In this document: positions 44,981-53,581 of the stretch, one piece after another
Layout of the letters: the number at the start of each line of letters is the position of its first letter
Position numbering within the stretch: position 1 is the stretch's first letter
Assembly: GCF_927798175.1 (NCBI RefSeq)
Contig: NZ_CAKMMP010000014.1
Coordinates: forward strand, 1 to 64,000
Direction: 5' to 3'
Source: Paenibacillus sp. JJ-223
GTDB taxonomy: Bacteria; Bacillota; Bacilli; Paenibacillales; Paenibacillaceae
Length of the DNA stretch: 64,000 bases
Position numbers and translations under genes: made by a program
The notes under the pieces: generated by a model
Database searches by the model: none
Told to the model about the DNA's origin: nothing
Seen by the model: only the letters and a program-made list of their open reading frames with translations

Positions 44981-46268
44981 GCTTACTCACCCGCTTTACT
45001 TCAGCGACCAGCGCTTCCTGCTGATTCGCTATATTTCCGATCGCTGCTTCCTTCAGCAAGTGTTTCATCAATTGCCCAAGCCAAGGTCCTCCCTTGCGAT
45101 CAAGCAGCCGTAACACATGTTCCCCCGTAATATCGAGGTCCTTTAATGCATGAACCTGCATGGAATCGCTCCACTCCGCAGCATGTGCATGCAAAACCCT
45201 AAGCCGCGCGTTTTCCTCTTCCTTCTCGTCCCGCCAACGCTCAGGAAGAAGCGGCTGGATGTGAAGCCAATCCCGGGTCGCCCGATCTCCGTAGGTCAAC
45301 ACGCCGGTAATCCATTCGGACCGTAAGCCCCGATCGTCATGACGAACCTTGATCAGATTACGAACGTGATCTTCCACTCGCAATACGCCAGTAATACGGG
45401 CACGATCGTCATTCGAAAATGTCCAACCGCGCAGCAGAACATCCGCTTCGTCCCACGCATAACCACCGGACAACAGCAACAGCGACCAGCGCAAGATGGC
45501 ACGTTCACCGGCCAGTTTACCGAGCTCGCCCAAACGTTTTCGGGAGAACCGTTCAGCGCTGACCGGAGCTTTGACATGTTCCAGCACCTTGCTCCGGAAC
45601 AACAGCTCCAAACCGCGTAACGGATGCGGTCCTGCCATCATTTTAACCATTTCCGTGCGGACCCGCTCCATCGCGATATGCTGCAGAAGCTCACGCTGCA
45701 ACACAAGGGCCTTCCATGTATTGTAGGTGATCCGAAAATGGAATACAGAGGAAAACCTGACGCAGCGAAGCATTCGCAGCGCATCCTCGCCAAAGCGTTC
45801 GTTCGGTGCACCCACACACCGGATTAACCGATGACGAATGTCGTCCTGTCCTCCGAAAGGGTCAACGACCTTCCCGTTTATGTCCATGGCCAGCGCGTTC
45901 ATCGTGAAGTCTCGCCGCTGAAGGTCTTCTTTCACGTCCTTGACGAATTGCACGGCGGACGGCCTGCGGCTGTCCTTATATTCCGATTCGGTTCGAAACG
46001 TCGTTACCTCAAAAAAGCATCCTCCGGAGCGCACCGTCACCGTCCCGTGCTGCAGCCCTGTCGGGATGCAGTCCGGAAACAATTCCATCACCTGTTCCGG
46101 AGCGGCCGAGGTCGTAATATCCATATCGTCCACGGCTCGGCCGAGAAGTTCATCCCGAACGCATCCTCCAACCCAGTACGCTTCATAACCATTCTCGTTC
46201 AATATGCGCAACACGTTTTCGCTTTGCCGTGCCATCTCCCGATCTTCTACATGTGTCCACTGGATCAC
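44967..46268 (-). CDS. cca: CCA tRNA nucleotidyltransferase
   Basis: Adds or repairs the 3'-CCA end of tRNA. About 433 residues of the class II enzyme: AYWVGGCVRDELLGR near 28-42, catalytic carboxylates in DDMDITTSAAP, then the nucleotide-recognition region YKDSRRPSAVQFV and RRDFTMNALAMD. GTG at 46268 is preferred to GTG 46277 because GAGG is 8 bases before the former and overlaps the latter. It is coupled with birA downstream; bshA ends 63 bases upstream. Confidence 0.93.
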   Translation of the reverse strand: MIQWTHVEDREMARQSENVLRILNENGYEAYWVGGCVRDELLGRAVDDMDITTSAAPEQVMELFPDCIPTGLQHGTVTVRSGGCFFEVTTFRTESEYKDSRRPSAVQFVKDVKEDLQRRDFTMNALAMDINGKVVDPFGGQDDIRHRLIRCVGAPNERFGEDALRMLRCVRFSSVFHFRITYNTWKALVLQRELLQHIAMERVRTEMVKMMAGPHPLRGLELLFRSKVLEHVKAPVSAERFSRKRLGELGKLAGERAILRWSLLLLSGGYAWDEADVLLRGWTFSNDDRARITGVLRVEDHVRNLIKVRHDDRGLRSEWITGVLTYGDRATRDWLHIQPLLPERWRDEKEEENARLRVLHAHAAEWSDSMQVHALKDLDITGEHVLRLLDRKGGPWLGQLMKHLLKEAAIGNIANQQEALVAEVKRVSKLDQA

Positions 46269-46331
46269 ATCATTCACCTCATTACTTCCCGGCAGCGGCT
46301 ACTTCGTTCCAACGGCCTCTACCCTTTGGAA

Positions 46332-47492
46332 TCAACCGCAAACCGGTTTCAGGTCAGGCACTTCACGCCCGAGCACCCGATAATAAATTTGTTCATACTC
46401 GTGACGAATGGCGTCGTTGCAAAAATCATGGTGAGCCCGTTTCAGGCAAGCTTCTCTAAACTCAGCGGTCAAACGGTCATCCGTCAACAAACGGATCGCG
46501 TTGTCGGCCATGGAAGCCGTATCGCCGATCGGCGACAGGAAGCCCGTTTTGCCGTGAAGCACAAGCTCCGGAATGCCTCCTGCTTGCGATCCGATGGTCG
46601 GCACGCCGCAGGCCATGGCTTCGAGGGCCACGAGTCCGAAGCTTTCCTTTTCGGAAGGGAGCAGCAGCACGTCAGCCATGGAGATCACTTGAGCGATATC
46701 GTCCTGTTTTCCCAGAAACTGAACTTTGTCGCCCAGTCCCATATCGTTGATTTTCCATTGGATTTTCGGCAAGTCCGGTCCTTCTCCGACAAACAGCAGC
46801 TTCGCCGGAACCTGCTCCTGCACCTGACGGAACACTTCAACGACATCCTGCGTCCGCTTTACCGGACGGAAATTGGAAATATGCATCAGTATTTTTTCAT
46901 GCGGAGCGGCGAATTCCCTGCGCAAACTGGCGGCGTCACGCGGGTAATACACCCTTTTATCGATAAAATTGTACGTCAGGTCGATGGGCCGCTGAATATC
47001 CAGCAAGTCCACGGTTTCCCGGATCAGATCGCGGGAAACGGCGGTTACGGCATCACTTTCGTTTATGGCCAGACGGATGAGGTCCTTCAACGATTCGTCC
47101 TGAGCCAGGACGGTGATATCCGTCCCATGCAGCGTCGTTACGACTTTAAGATCGTCGCCGACCATTTGCTTGGCCAAAAAGGCACAAACGGCATGCGGTA
47201 CGGCATAGTGCACGTGCAACAGATCGAGTTGTTGAGATTTGGCTACCTGCGCCATTTTGGTCGCAAGAGACAGGTCGTAAGGCGGGTATCGAAATACATA
47301 GTAATCGTTGACCTCCACCTCATGGTAAAAAATATTTCTTTGAAACGTGCCCAATCTAAACGGGATGCTGTTCGCTATGAAATGAACCTCATGCCCCTGT
47401 TCGGCAAGCAATTTGCCGAGCTCCGTTGCGACAACGCCAGACCCTCCGAGGGACGGATAACAGGTAATCCCGATTTTCAGCTTTTGATCCAT
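46332..47492 (-). CDS. bshA: N-acetyl-alpha-D-glucosaminyl L-malate synthase (bacillithiol step 1)
   Basis: GT4-family glycosyltransferase of 386 residues joining UDP-GlcNAc and L-malate in bacillithiol synthesis. N-terminal glycine-rich loop ITCYPSLGGSGVVATELG at 8-25, ISNFRPVKRTQDVVE near 205, and the C-terminal EX7E region SEKESFGLVALEAMACGVPT near 285. The ATG at 47492 is chosen because AAGGGGG lies upstream. bshB1 and mgsA precede it as in B. subtilis, giving good support for the assignment. Confidence 0.95.
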   Translation of the reverse strand: MDQKLKIGITCYPSLGGSGVVATELGKLLAEQGHEVHFIANSIPFRLGTFQRNIFYHEVEVNDYYVFRYPPYDLSLATKMAQVAKSQQLDLLHVHYAVPHAVCAFLAKQMVGDDLKVVTTLHGTDITVLAQDESLKDLIRLAINESDAVTAVSRDLIRETVDLLDIQRPIDLTYNFIDKRVYYPRDAASLRREFAAPHEKILMHISNFRPVKRTQDVVEVFRQVQEQVPAKLLFVGEGPDLPKIQWKINDMGLGDKVQFLGKQDDIAQVISMADVLLLPSEKESFGLVALEAMACGVPTIGSQAGGIPELVLHGKTGFLSPIGDTASMADNAIRLLTDDRLTAEFREACLKRAHHDFCNDAIRHEYEQIYYRVLGREVPDLKPVCG

Positions 47493-47605
47493 CCGGTTGG
47501 ACGCCCCCTTGTTCTCCTGCTGATCTGCAGGTTGATAATGATGCAACGGAAAATAAAATATATGCATTCACAACAGGCTATCTTGCCTGATTGACAACGA
47601 TGATT

Positions 47606-48301
47606 TTAAACGGAATCGCCGAACCTTTGAACGACGTAAGGCGTCAGCGTTGCGAAACCTTCGGCATATGCGATCTGGCTCCGCTGCCCCAGTAAGGAAT
47701 CTCTGGCCTTTACCCGTTCCACGTAACCCGCATTCAGCGGCGTAGCTACAGAACCCGCCTCCATCTCGAACTGGGAGCGGTAACTTCGCAGCGAATTCTC
47801 CTTTTGCGCGTAGTATTCCGTAATGTCCATAATCAAATCCGTAGGCCCAATGTCGTTGATAAAATAAAAATACTGCTCCTTCACCTGCACGGCAGGCATG
47901 TCCGGCATGTAATTTCTCAGTTTGGCGTTAAATACGGCTTCTTGCACCAGTTTGCTGCACATGACATGGTCGGGATGACGATCCTCCCAATAAGGCGCAA
48001 ACACGATGCGAGGAGCTTGGCGGCGAATTTCGGCGGTCACGGCCTGCACGTTATCCGGCGTAATATATAACCCCCGGTCTGGCAAAGCCAGATTGGTTCG
48101 ACACGAAAGACCGAGGATGCGGGAGGCTTCCTCCGCTTCCTCGGCCCTGCGCTCTACCGTGCCGTTGGACGACATTTCCGCGCGCGTCAAGTCGCATATC
48201 CCGACCTTCAATCCCAACGCGGTATGTTTGGCAATCGTTCCGGCCATGCCGATCTCGGCGTCGTCCGCATGCGCCCCGAAAACAAGGATATCGAGGCTCA
48301 T
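47606..48301 (-). CDS. bshB1: bacillithiol biosynthesis deacetylase
   Basis: Zinc deacetylase of the LmbE/PIG-L family; 231 residues. It removes the acetyl group from GlcNAc-malate to give GlcN-malate. Zinc ligands lie in FGAHADDAEIGM (residues 8-19) and DRHPDHVMC near 110. The start overlaps the mgsA stop by 4 bases (ATGA), and bshA follows after 113 bases. The final cysteine-adding enzyme, BshC, is not encoded here. Confidence 0.95.
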   Translation of the reverse strand: MSLDILVFGAHADDAEIGMAGTIAKHTALGLKVGICDLTRAEMSSNGTVERRAEEAEEASRILGLSCRTNLALPDRGLYITPDNVQAVTAEIRRQAPRIVFAPYWEDRHPDHVMCSKLVQEAVFNAKLRNYMPDMPAVQVKEQYFYFINDIGPTDLIMDITEYYAQKENSLRSYRSQFEMEAGSVATPLNAGYVERVKARDSLLGQRSQIAYAEGFATLTPYVVQRFGDSV

Positions 48302-48738
48302 TGGGAATCCCCTGCATTTACTCCCGCTTCGGGCTTGTATTTATGTACGAGTTCCCTCCAAGCGAAATCACCGCGATCCAGCGCCTTCACCAATATTTCG
48401 GCCGTCGCGATGTTGGTTGCCAGCGGAATGCCTTGTACGTCGCACAAACGAAGCAGTGCGTTAATGTCAGGCTCATGTGGCTGGGCCATCAACGGATCAC
48501 GCAAAAATATGATCAAATCCATCTCATTTTGGGCAACGAGCGCGCCGATCTGCTGGTCTCCGCCAAGCGGGCCGGATTCGAAGCGATGAATTTGCAGCGA
48601 CGTGCCTTCCATGATGCGAAGCCCCGTCGTGCCCGTCGAGTACAATTGGTGACCATCGAATACGGATTCGTAGGCGGTCACGAAATTCACCATTTCCTCT
48701 TTCTTGCGATCATGGGCGATAAATGCGATTTTTAACAT
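48298..48738 (-). CDS. mgsA: methylglyoxal synthase
   Basis: Converts dihydroxyacetone phosphate to methylglyoxal and phosphate, a glycolytic bypass. The 146-residue protein has IAFIAHDRKKEEM at the N-terminus, STGTTG (phosphate loop) near 37, and the catalytic Asp in SGPLGGDQQIG near 62. Bacillithiol made by the neighbouring genes helps detoxify methylglyoxal, so the linkage is biologically sensible. It lies 15 bases after dapB. Confidence 0.97.
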   Translation of the reverse strand: MLKIAFIAHDRKKEEMVNFVTAYESVFDGHQLYSTGTTGLRIMEGTSLQIHRFESGPLGGDQQIGALVAQNEMDLIIFLRDPLMAQPHEPDINALLRLCDVQGIPLATNIATAEILVKALDRGDFAWRELVHKYKPEAGVNAGDSQ

Positions 48739-48753
48739 GATGACGGTCTCCTT

Positions 48754-49557
48754 TTAGTCGATAAAATGGTCAAATCCATAAATAAGCCCCGTATACTGCA
48801 TCACTTTCTGTATGCCGATCTTAACGCCTGGCATATAGCCTGCGCGTTCGTAAGAATCATGCCTGATTTTCAGCGTCTGCCCGAAATCGCCAAACACTAC
48901 TTCTTGCTGTGCAAACACCCCCGGCAAGCGCACGCTATGAATTCGGAACCCGTTAAAGTAGCCTCCGCGCGATCCTTCGATGATCTCTTCTTCGTTCGGA
49001 TTTCCCTGACGGAACTCTTTGCGTGTCTCCGCGATCAACTCGGCCGTTTTGACGGCCGTTCCCGAAGGCGCATCCAGCTTCTGATCACCATGATATTCGA
49101 TGATCTCGACATTCGGCATATGTTTGGCCGCCATCGCCGCGAAACGCATCATCAAAATGGCGCCGATCGAGAAGTTGGGTGCGATCAGCCCGCCAATTCC
49201 TTTTTCGGTGCACAACTTGTCCAGCTGTTCAATTTGCTCTGGCGTAAAACCGGTCACTCCCATTACAGGTCTGACGCCATGCCGTATGGCAATTTCCGTA
49301 TGTTGGTAAGCGAATTTAGGGATGGTGAAATCTACCATGACCTCGGGTTTTGCCTGTGCAAAAGCCTGTTCGATATTGTCTGTAACGATAACCCCGCATT
49401 CAGGCAAACCTACCAAAGTGCCTGCATCGAGGCCCGCACCGGAACGGTTGACCGCCGCGACCAGTTCAAGCTCTGGATCCTGGAGGACCAATTTTACAAC
49501 TTCCCGGCCCATGCGGCCTGCCGCTCCGATTACGGCAACTCGAATTACTTCACTCAT
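48754..49557 (-). CDS. dapB: 4-hydroxy-tetrahydrodipicolinate reductase
   Basis: Second step of the diaminopimelate/lysine branch; the product also feeds dipicolinate in spores. The 267-residue protein has the nucleotide loop VIGAAGRMGREV at 8-19 and the substrate loop KLDAPSGTAVKT near 160. The catalytic region reads EYHGDQK where E. coli has HHRHK: the first His and the Lys are kept and the second His is Gly. GAGGAG lies before the ATG. Order with mgsA, bshB1 and bshA matches B. subtilis. Confidence 0.96.
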   Translation of the reverse strand: MSEVIRVAVIGAAGRMGREVVKLVLQDPELELVAAVNRSGAGLDAGTLVGLPECGVIVTDNIEQAFAQAKPEVMVDFTIPKFAYQHTEIAIRHGVRPVMGVTGFTPEQIEQLDKLCTEKGIGGLIAPNFSIGAILMMRFAAMAAKHMPNVEIIEYHGDQKLDAPSGTAVKTAELIAETRKEFRQGNPNEEEIIEGSRGGYFNGFRIHSVRLPGVFAQQEVVFGDFGQTLKIRHDSYERAGYMPGVKIGIQKVMQYTGLIYGFDHFID

Positions 49558-49634
49558 CTTAGCTGCAACTCCTCACTATTGTTCGTTCGATGTTTTCCCT
49601 TCTCGTGACCGTGAAATGCTCACGGGCGAGATTT

Positions 49635-50159
49635 CTAATGAATGGACTTCATACGTTGTTTGATCTGCTGTAACAGCTGCTGCAGCTGTACATTCTGAGG
49701 ATCGAGCGCAAGCGCTTCGCGCACCGTGCTCAATGCACGTTTGAATTCGTTCAGCTCGATATACGCAAGCGCAAGCAAAACATGCGCTTCCAATTGCAAC
49801 GAATCCAAACGGATCGCCTCTGACAGCAGTGCGACTGCCTGTACGCAGTGCTCCGGCGATTTGCCGTCCCCCTGCTCCAACAAGGCCTTAGCTTGATTGG
49901 TCCGCTGCTTGGCCTCAAGCGTATGCAAATGAAGAAGATACTCTTCCGTACCTCCGGACAAATCCACCGCTTTTCGGGCATATTCAAGCGCGGAGCTCAA
50001 ATGCTGGCTGCGGGCCTGCGTAATCGAACAGCGGTAATACAGTTCCGCATGTCCCGGATAAGCAAGGATGGCTGTCTCGAACCAACGGATCGCCTGTTCA
50101 AAATCATTTTGCAAAATACAACGGTAGGCCCGCTGCAAATAGTCCTCGGGTTTCATCAT
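49635..50159 (-). CDS. tetratricopeptide-repeat protein
   Basis: A 174-residue soluble protein with about four TPR units: AYRCILQNDFEQAIRWFETAI, LYYRCSITQARSQHLSSALEYARKA, HCVQAVALLSEAIRLDSLQLEAHVL and LAYIELNEFKRALSTVREALA. It ends in a short Gln-rich helix. The start is ATG 50159, 9 bases after GGGAGGG. It lies between dapB and the mazG-like gene, an insertion relative to B. subtilis. Function is unknown. Confidence 0.82.
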   Translation of the reverse strand: MMKPEDYLQRAYRCILQNDFEQAIRWFETAILAYPGHAELYYRCSITQARSQHLSSALEYARKAVDLSGGTEEYLLHLHTLEAKQRTNQAKALLEQGDGKSPEHCVQAVALLSEAIRLDSLQLEAHVLLALAYIELNEFKRALSTVREALALDPQNVQLQQLLQQIKQRMKSIH

Positions 50160-50211
50160 GCACACTGTCCCTCCCCCTATAGGGTGATGGTACAGCATAT
50201 GTAATCAAGGC

Positions 50212-50541
50212 CTAATCGGTGTTTTTTGGCGTCCAGCGATTAGCGTCCCGGGTATTGAATTTATGCATGACTTTGTCGTGCGCCTCCGCAAGGTCGATCC
50301 CCAGAGAATTCGCAAAACAAATCGTAATGAATAAAATATCGCCGAGTTCAAGCTCAATGGAATTGTCCTCTTCGGTAGCCTTTTTGGGCTTTTCCCCGAA
50401 TTGATGATTGACTTCCCGTGCCAGCTCGCCCACTTCTTCAGACATGCGGGCAAGCATCGCCAGCGGACTGAAGTATCCCTCCTTGAATTGGGATATGTAT
50501 CGGTCTACTTCGCGCTGCATTTCTGCGATGCTTTTCTCCAT
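50212..50541 (-). CDS. MazG-like nucleotide pyrophosphohydrolase (YpjD family)
   Basis: A 109-residue all-alpha NTP pyrophosphohydrolase. The metal-binding motif EEVGELAREVN (near 34-44) with the second acidic pair ELELGDILF (near 63-71) is typical. It probably hydrolyses abnormal or excess nucleotides; the substrate is not known. B. subtilis ypjD is the first gene before dapB, as here except for the intervening TPR gene. Divergent from the YitT-family gene. Confidence 0.92.
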   Translation of the reverse strand: MEKSIAEMQREVDRYISQFKEGYFSPLAMLARMSEEVGELAREVNHQFGEKPKKATEEDNSIELELGDILFITICFANSLGIDLAEAHDKVMHKFNTRDANRWTPKNTD

Positions 50542-50753
50542 GAGAACGGATTCCCCTTTTGAAATTAATCATATTGAATTTTTCAACTTTCATTTGTTCC
50601 TAATATATCAGTTATTGCGTTTTACTTCCACCATCGGCGTGCACAAATCATTTTTGAAACCACCGTTAAACAGGTATACTATATAAATCGCACTAATCAA
50701 TCACATATTCGCGAAGGAATATAAATCAATTTACATATTGGAGTGAGGAACCT

Positions 50754-51623
50754 ATGAGCAATGCCAAAGTCTGGTCGCAATTCAAAATCGTATTGCCCAT
50801 TTTGCTGGGCACGGCGTTATATGCATTCGGCCTCCTGTATTTCATCATTCCCAACAAGCTGATGGAAGGCGGAGTCACCGGGGTCACTGTGCTTCTGAAT
50901 TACGCGTTCGGCATTTCGCCGTCACTCACGACCTTGATTATCAATATCCCCCTGTTCTTGCTGGGTTTAAAAATTCTTGGCGGAAAACAGATGATCTACA
51001 CGGGGATCGGAATCGGCTCCCTTACCGTGTTTCTATGGTTATTCGAGAAGATGATTCACGGAGGATGGATCGAGCCCCTCCATACAGAGAACGATCTCTT
51101 GCTTGCAGCCCTGTATGCCGGCGTCACCTTGGGCGCAGGTCTGGGCATTGTGTTTCGCTGGGGAGGTACGACAGGGGGCTCCGACATTATCGCCCGCATT
51201 TTAAACCGCAGGTATGGCTGGAGCATGGGCCGGGTACTCTTGGGAATCGACTTTATTATCATCGGCCTTTCCTTGATCTACATTCCCAAAGAAAAAATAT
51301 TGTACACGCTCGTTGCTGTGTTCATCGCTTCAAAGGTCATCGACTTCATTCAGGAAGGGGCCTACTCGGCGCGTGCATTCATGATTATCAGCGATTACGC
51401 GCCCGAGATCGCGGAACAGATTACACGTGATATGGACCGCGGAGTCACACTTATTCCAGCCATCGGGGCATACTCCAAGCAAGCAAAACATATGGCGTAT
51501 TGCGTGATCTCGCGTCAGGAATTCAGGCGTTTGCAAACGATCGTACGCTCCATCGACCCTCGTGCATTTGTCATTATTAACGACGTGCATGATGTGCATG
51601 GCGAAGGTTTTAAAGAAAGCTGA
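50754..51623 (+). CDS. YitT-family membrane protein (DUF161/DUF2179)
   Basis: A 289-residue protein with five or six membrane helices in residues 10-200 (ILLGTALYAFGLLYFIIPNK, GVTVLLNYAFGISPSLTTL, LLAALYAGVTLGAGLGIVF) and a cytoplasmic DUF2179 domain (about 210-285, ending DPRAFVIINDVHDVHGEGF). It belongs to the family of B. subtilis YpjC and YitT, whose function is unknown. It is on the opposite strand to its neighbours. AGTGAGG is the ribosome binding site; a likely -10 (TATACT) lies at 50675-50680. It ends at a shared terminator. Confidence 0.88.
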   Translation: MSNAKVWSQFKIVLPILLGTALYAFGLLYFIIPNKLMEGGVTGVTVLLNYAFGISPSLTTLIINIPLFLLGLKILGGKQMIYTGIGIGSLTVFLWLFEKMIHGGWIEPLHTENDLLLAALYAGVTLGAGLGIVFRWGGTTGGSDIIARILNRRYGWSMGRVLLGIDFIIIGLSLIYIPKEKILYTLVAVFIASKVIDFIQEGAYSARAFMIISDYAPEIAEQITRDMDRGVTLIPAIGAYSKQAKHMAYCVISRQEFRRLQTIVRSIDPRAFVIINDVHDVHGEGFKES

Positions 51624-51656
51624 CATTCAGCCCGGATACGATGCGCAACGACAACA

Positions 51657-51716
51657 AACAACCTCTGCCGTCAAGAAGGCTTCTCCGCGAAAGGCTTCTT
51701 GTGAACAGAGGTTGTT
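51657..51716. terminator. bidirectional terminator between the yitT-like gene and ypjB
   Basis: AACAACCTCTG pairs with CAGAGGTTGTT, and inside it CAAGAAGGC pairs with GCTTCTTG. It lies between convergent genes. Confidence 0.85.
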
Positions 51717-51722
51717 CGGCGG

Positions 51723-52598
51723 TCACCGTTGAAATGGTACGATTCCATCCTGCTGCGCCCGGTATTTTCGATATCCGGCATATCCGAGCGCGATTACGAT
51801 CACAGAAGTGATCAGCAATCCTGCCGTTCTTCGATCAGGTCCATCCACGAAAGCGACGAAAGCACTCTCGTCCTTTTCCCTGCCGAACAGTAGGTTTACT
51901 TGCTCGCTTCCATGTTCAAACATGCTTCTCAGCTGTCCCCAATCAGTTTGTTTGGACGTGACCAACCCTTTGATATGGGACAGCCATGCATCCAGCTGCT
52001 CAATCTGGGAAGGCTCACGACGAATGAGTGCAGCAGGCCGAATGGTCTCGTAATGTTCCTCCAACGCATTGAATAGACCTGCGAGCTCGTCAGAACGAAC
52101 GCGCTGTTCCGCAGCGAGAGTTAGTGCCTGCAGGTCATTTTGCATAATTTTGAAATATTGCAGCCACAAGGGCTTGGCCGGATTCGCAAGGCTGTCAGCG
52201 GCCAGCCGCAGTTTGGCGGAGGCCTGCTGCAAGGAAACCTCATCGTTTCTGACCCGGGCTGCCGCCTCCTTCACTTCAACCACCGTTTCGGTTAACGCAT
52301 GAATTCCCTCCACCGTGGCCTGACCGTCAAACGAAATATGCTCCAGCCTTTGGCTAATGCGCGAAATGCCCTCCTGCACCTGTTCGATATCCTTGTCCAA
52401 CACATGCCTGTAAAGGGCTGCCGCGGCTTCATTCAGCTGCTGAATCGAATGATTGACCGTTACTCCCTGATCCGTTCGACCAACTTCCCCGCTATCCTGT
52501 GCAGACACGCTGGATGACAAGTTTGTCCACGTCCATGCCGACAGCACGGTGAACAACAATGCCAATCGTCGCAGTTGAGCAATCAATTTTTTTTCCAT
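51723..52598 (-). CDS. ypjB: sporulation protein YpjB-like, membrane-anchored
   Basis: A 291-residue protein with a signal peptide (about 1-33, cleavage after SVSA), a long helical outer domain (about 35-250) rich in Ala, Glu and Leu heptads, and a C-terminal membrane helix (about 258-278) with a short basic tail. This layout and its position next to ypjA and qcrC match B. subtilis YpjB. The molecular role is unknown. The ATG at 52598 is favoured over 52604 because the GGTGGGGGG run is too close to the latter. Confidence 0.8.
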   Translation of the reverse strand: MEKKLIAQLRRLALLFTVLSAWTWTNLSSSVSAQDSGEVGRTDQGVTVNHSIQQLNEAAAALYRHVLDKDIEQVQEGISRISQRLEHISFDGQATVEGIHALTETVVEVKEAAARVRNDEVSLQQASAKLRLAADSLANPAKPLWLQYFKIMQNDLQALTLAAEQRVRSDELAGLFNALEEHYETIRPAALIRREPSQIEQLDAWLSHIKGLVTSKQTDWGQLRSMFEHGSEQVNLLFGREKDESAFVAFVDGPDRRTAGLLITSVIVIALGYAGYRKYRAQQDGIVPFQR

Positions 52599-52677
52599 GG
52601 ACATCCCCCCACCATCAATGTATGGCAGAGGACTTGCCCTTAGAACAAAGCCATAAGTAAGATCTGAATCGGATCGC

Positions 52678-53322
52678 TTAAGCTCGCTTTGCCTGTCTCA
52701 ACGCAAGCCAGGCGGCCAGAATGCTTGCCAGCGTGAGTCCAATGGTGAAGTTTCGAACGCCATCCACGTATGGCATCAACGCTCCCGGCAACCACGGGAA
52801 AATATCGTATGTATAGTCCATCGTATCATTCAACAACGTCCATGCGCTTGCAACGAGAAGCGCTCCCCAGCGAAAACCAAAGAATCGAACGTACAACAAT
52901 GCTTCCACCGCCATGGCTCCGTGAGAGGCAATCAGCATCCAGTGCTGCCAGGAGACCGGTCCGCCAAACGACCAGCCTGCAAAAATAATCGAAATGGCCC
53001 ATACACCGTATTTAACCGAAGTGACAACCGCCAATGCTTGAATGACATGGCCGATTCGGTTTAGAAACCTGGATTGCGGCTTGTAAAGCACCCACAGCAG
53101 CGACAAGGTGAAAAACAGGCTTGCCGTCGGGCTGTCAGGCACAAACACGATTTGCCACAAGGGCTGTTCGGCCAAGGTCTGTTCAAGCTGGTCTCCGTAC
53201 CATATGTATCCATAAACCGTTCCTACTGCGTTGCACCAAAAAAGAAGCCATAGAAAATAACGATTCGTCAAAAATTCCCGACTCCAAAAATACGATAAAG
53301 CCAATGTCGCTGCCCCTTCCAT
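52678..53322 (-). CDS. ypjA: DUF1405 membrane protein (YpjA-like)
   Basis: A 214-residue protein with about six membrane helices (for example YFLWLLFWCNAVGTVYGYI, VIQALAVVTSVKYGVWAISI, NFTIGLTLASILAAWLAL). Position between qcrC and ypjB matches YpjA of B. subtilis, a DUF1405 protein without known function. AAGGAAG lies before the ATG. A short-form copy of the structured intergenic element lies 62 bases upstream in sense orientation. Confidence 0.85.
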   Translation of the reverse strand: MEGAATLALSYFWSREFLTNRYFLWLLFWCNAVGTVYGYIWYGDQLEQTLAEQPLWQIVFVPDSPTASLFFTLSLLWVLYKPQSRFLNRIGHVIQALAVVTSVKYGVWAISIIFAGWSFGGPVSWQHWMLIASHGAMAVEALLYVRFFGFRWGALLVASAWTLLNDTMDYTYDIFPWLPGALMPYVDGVRNFTIGLTLASILAAWLALRQAKRA

Positions 53323-53384
53323 TCAAACTTCCTTTATGCGCTATAGAAACATAGAAACCGCACTAATCAATCACTCCCGGTCAC

Positions 53385-53458
53385 TGCGAGTGCATTACCA
53401 TCTTCCGTCCGCTATAATCCCTTTGCTTCTCCAGATTGGTTCTGCCTCTCCGTTAACG
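53385..53458 (-). repeat. structured intergenic element, short form (copy B)
   Basis: Read on the minus strand it begins TAACGGAGAGGCAGAACC, continues AATCTGGAGAAGCAAAGG, then GATTATAGCGGACGGAAGATGG. It shares TAACGGAG, CAGAA, AATCTGGAGAAGC and CGGAAGATGGT with copy A at 20731-20886 but lacks the two central hairpins. It lies in sense orientation upstream of ypjA. Confidence 0.65.
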
Positions 53459-53532
53459 TGTGTATGTTTCTTGCGGCTTGCTATACTTTCTTCCTGCGGC
53501 TTCAGCCTATTGCCGCGCCTTTTGATCTTACC

Positions 53533-53565
53533 AAAAAAACCTGACCGTATCCACGATCAGGTTTC
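53533..53565 (-). terminator. intrinsic terminator of qcrABC
   Basis: On the minus strand AACCTGA pairs with TCAGGTT and is followed by TTTTT, 17 bases past the qcrC stop. Confidence 0.85.
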
Positions 53566-53581
53566 ATTAGAGTGCCGATGT

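Noticed and set aside
45831..47594. A 587-codon plus-strand open frame opposite cca and bshA, and similar long opposite-strand frames at 4089-5342, 10407-11939, 17940-19079, 20923-22200, 28855-30261 and 30368-31543.
   Set aside because: They lie wholly opposite genes with clear domains and motifs, lack ribosome binding sites, and their translations have no recognisable family features.
50689..50704. The 16-mer CGCACTAATCAATCAC is shared with 53359-53374, both in upstream regions.
   Set aside because: One exact 16-base match between two places in 64 kb is near chance expectation, and the flanks do not match.
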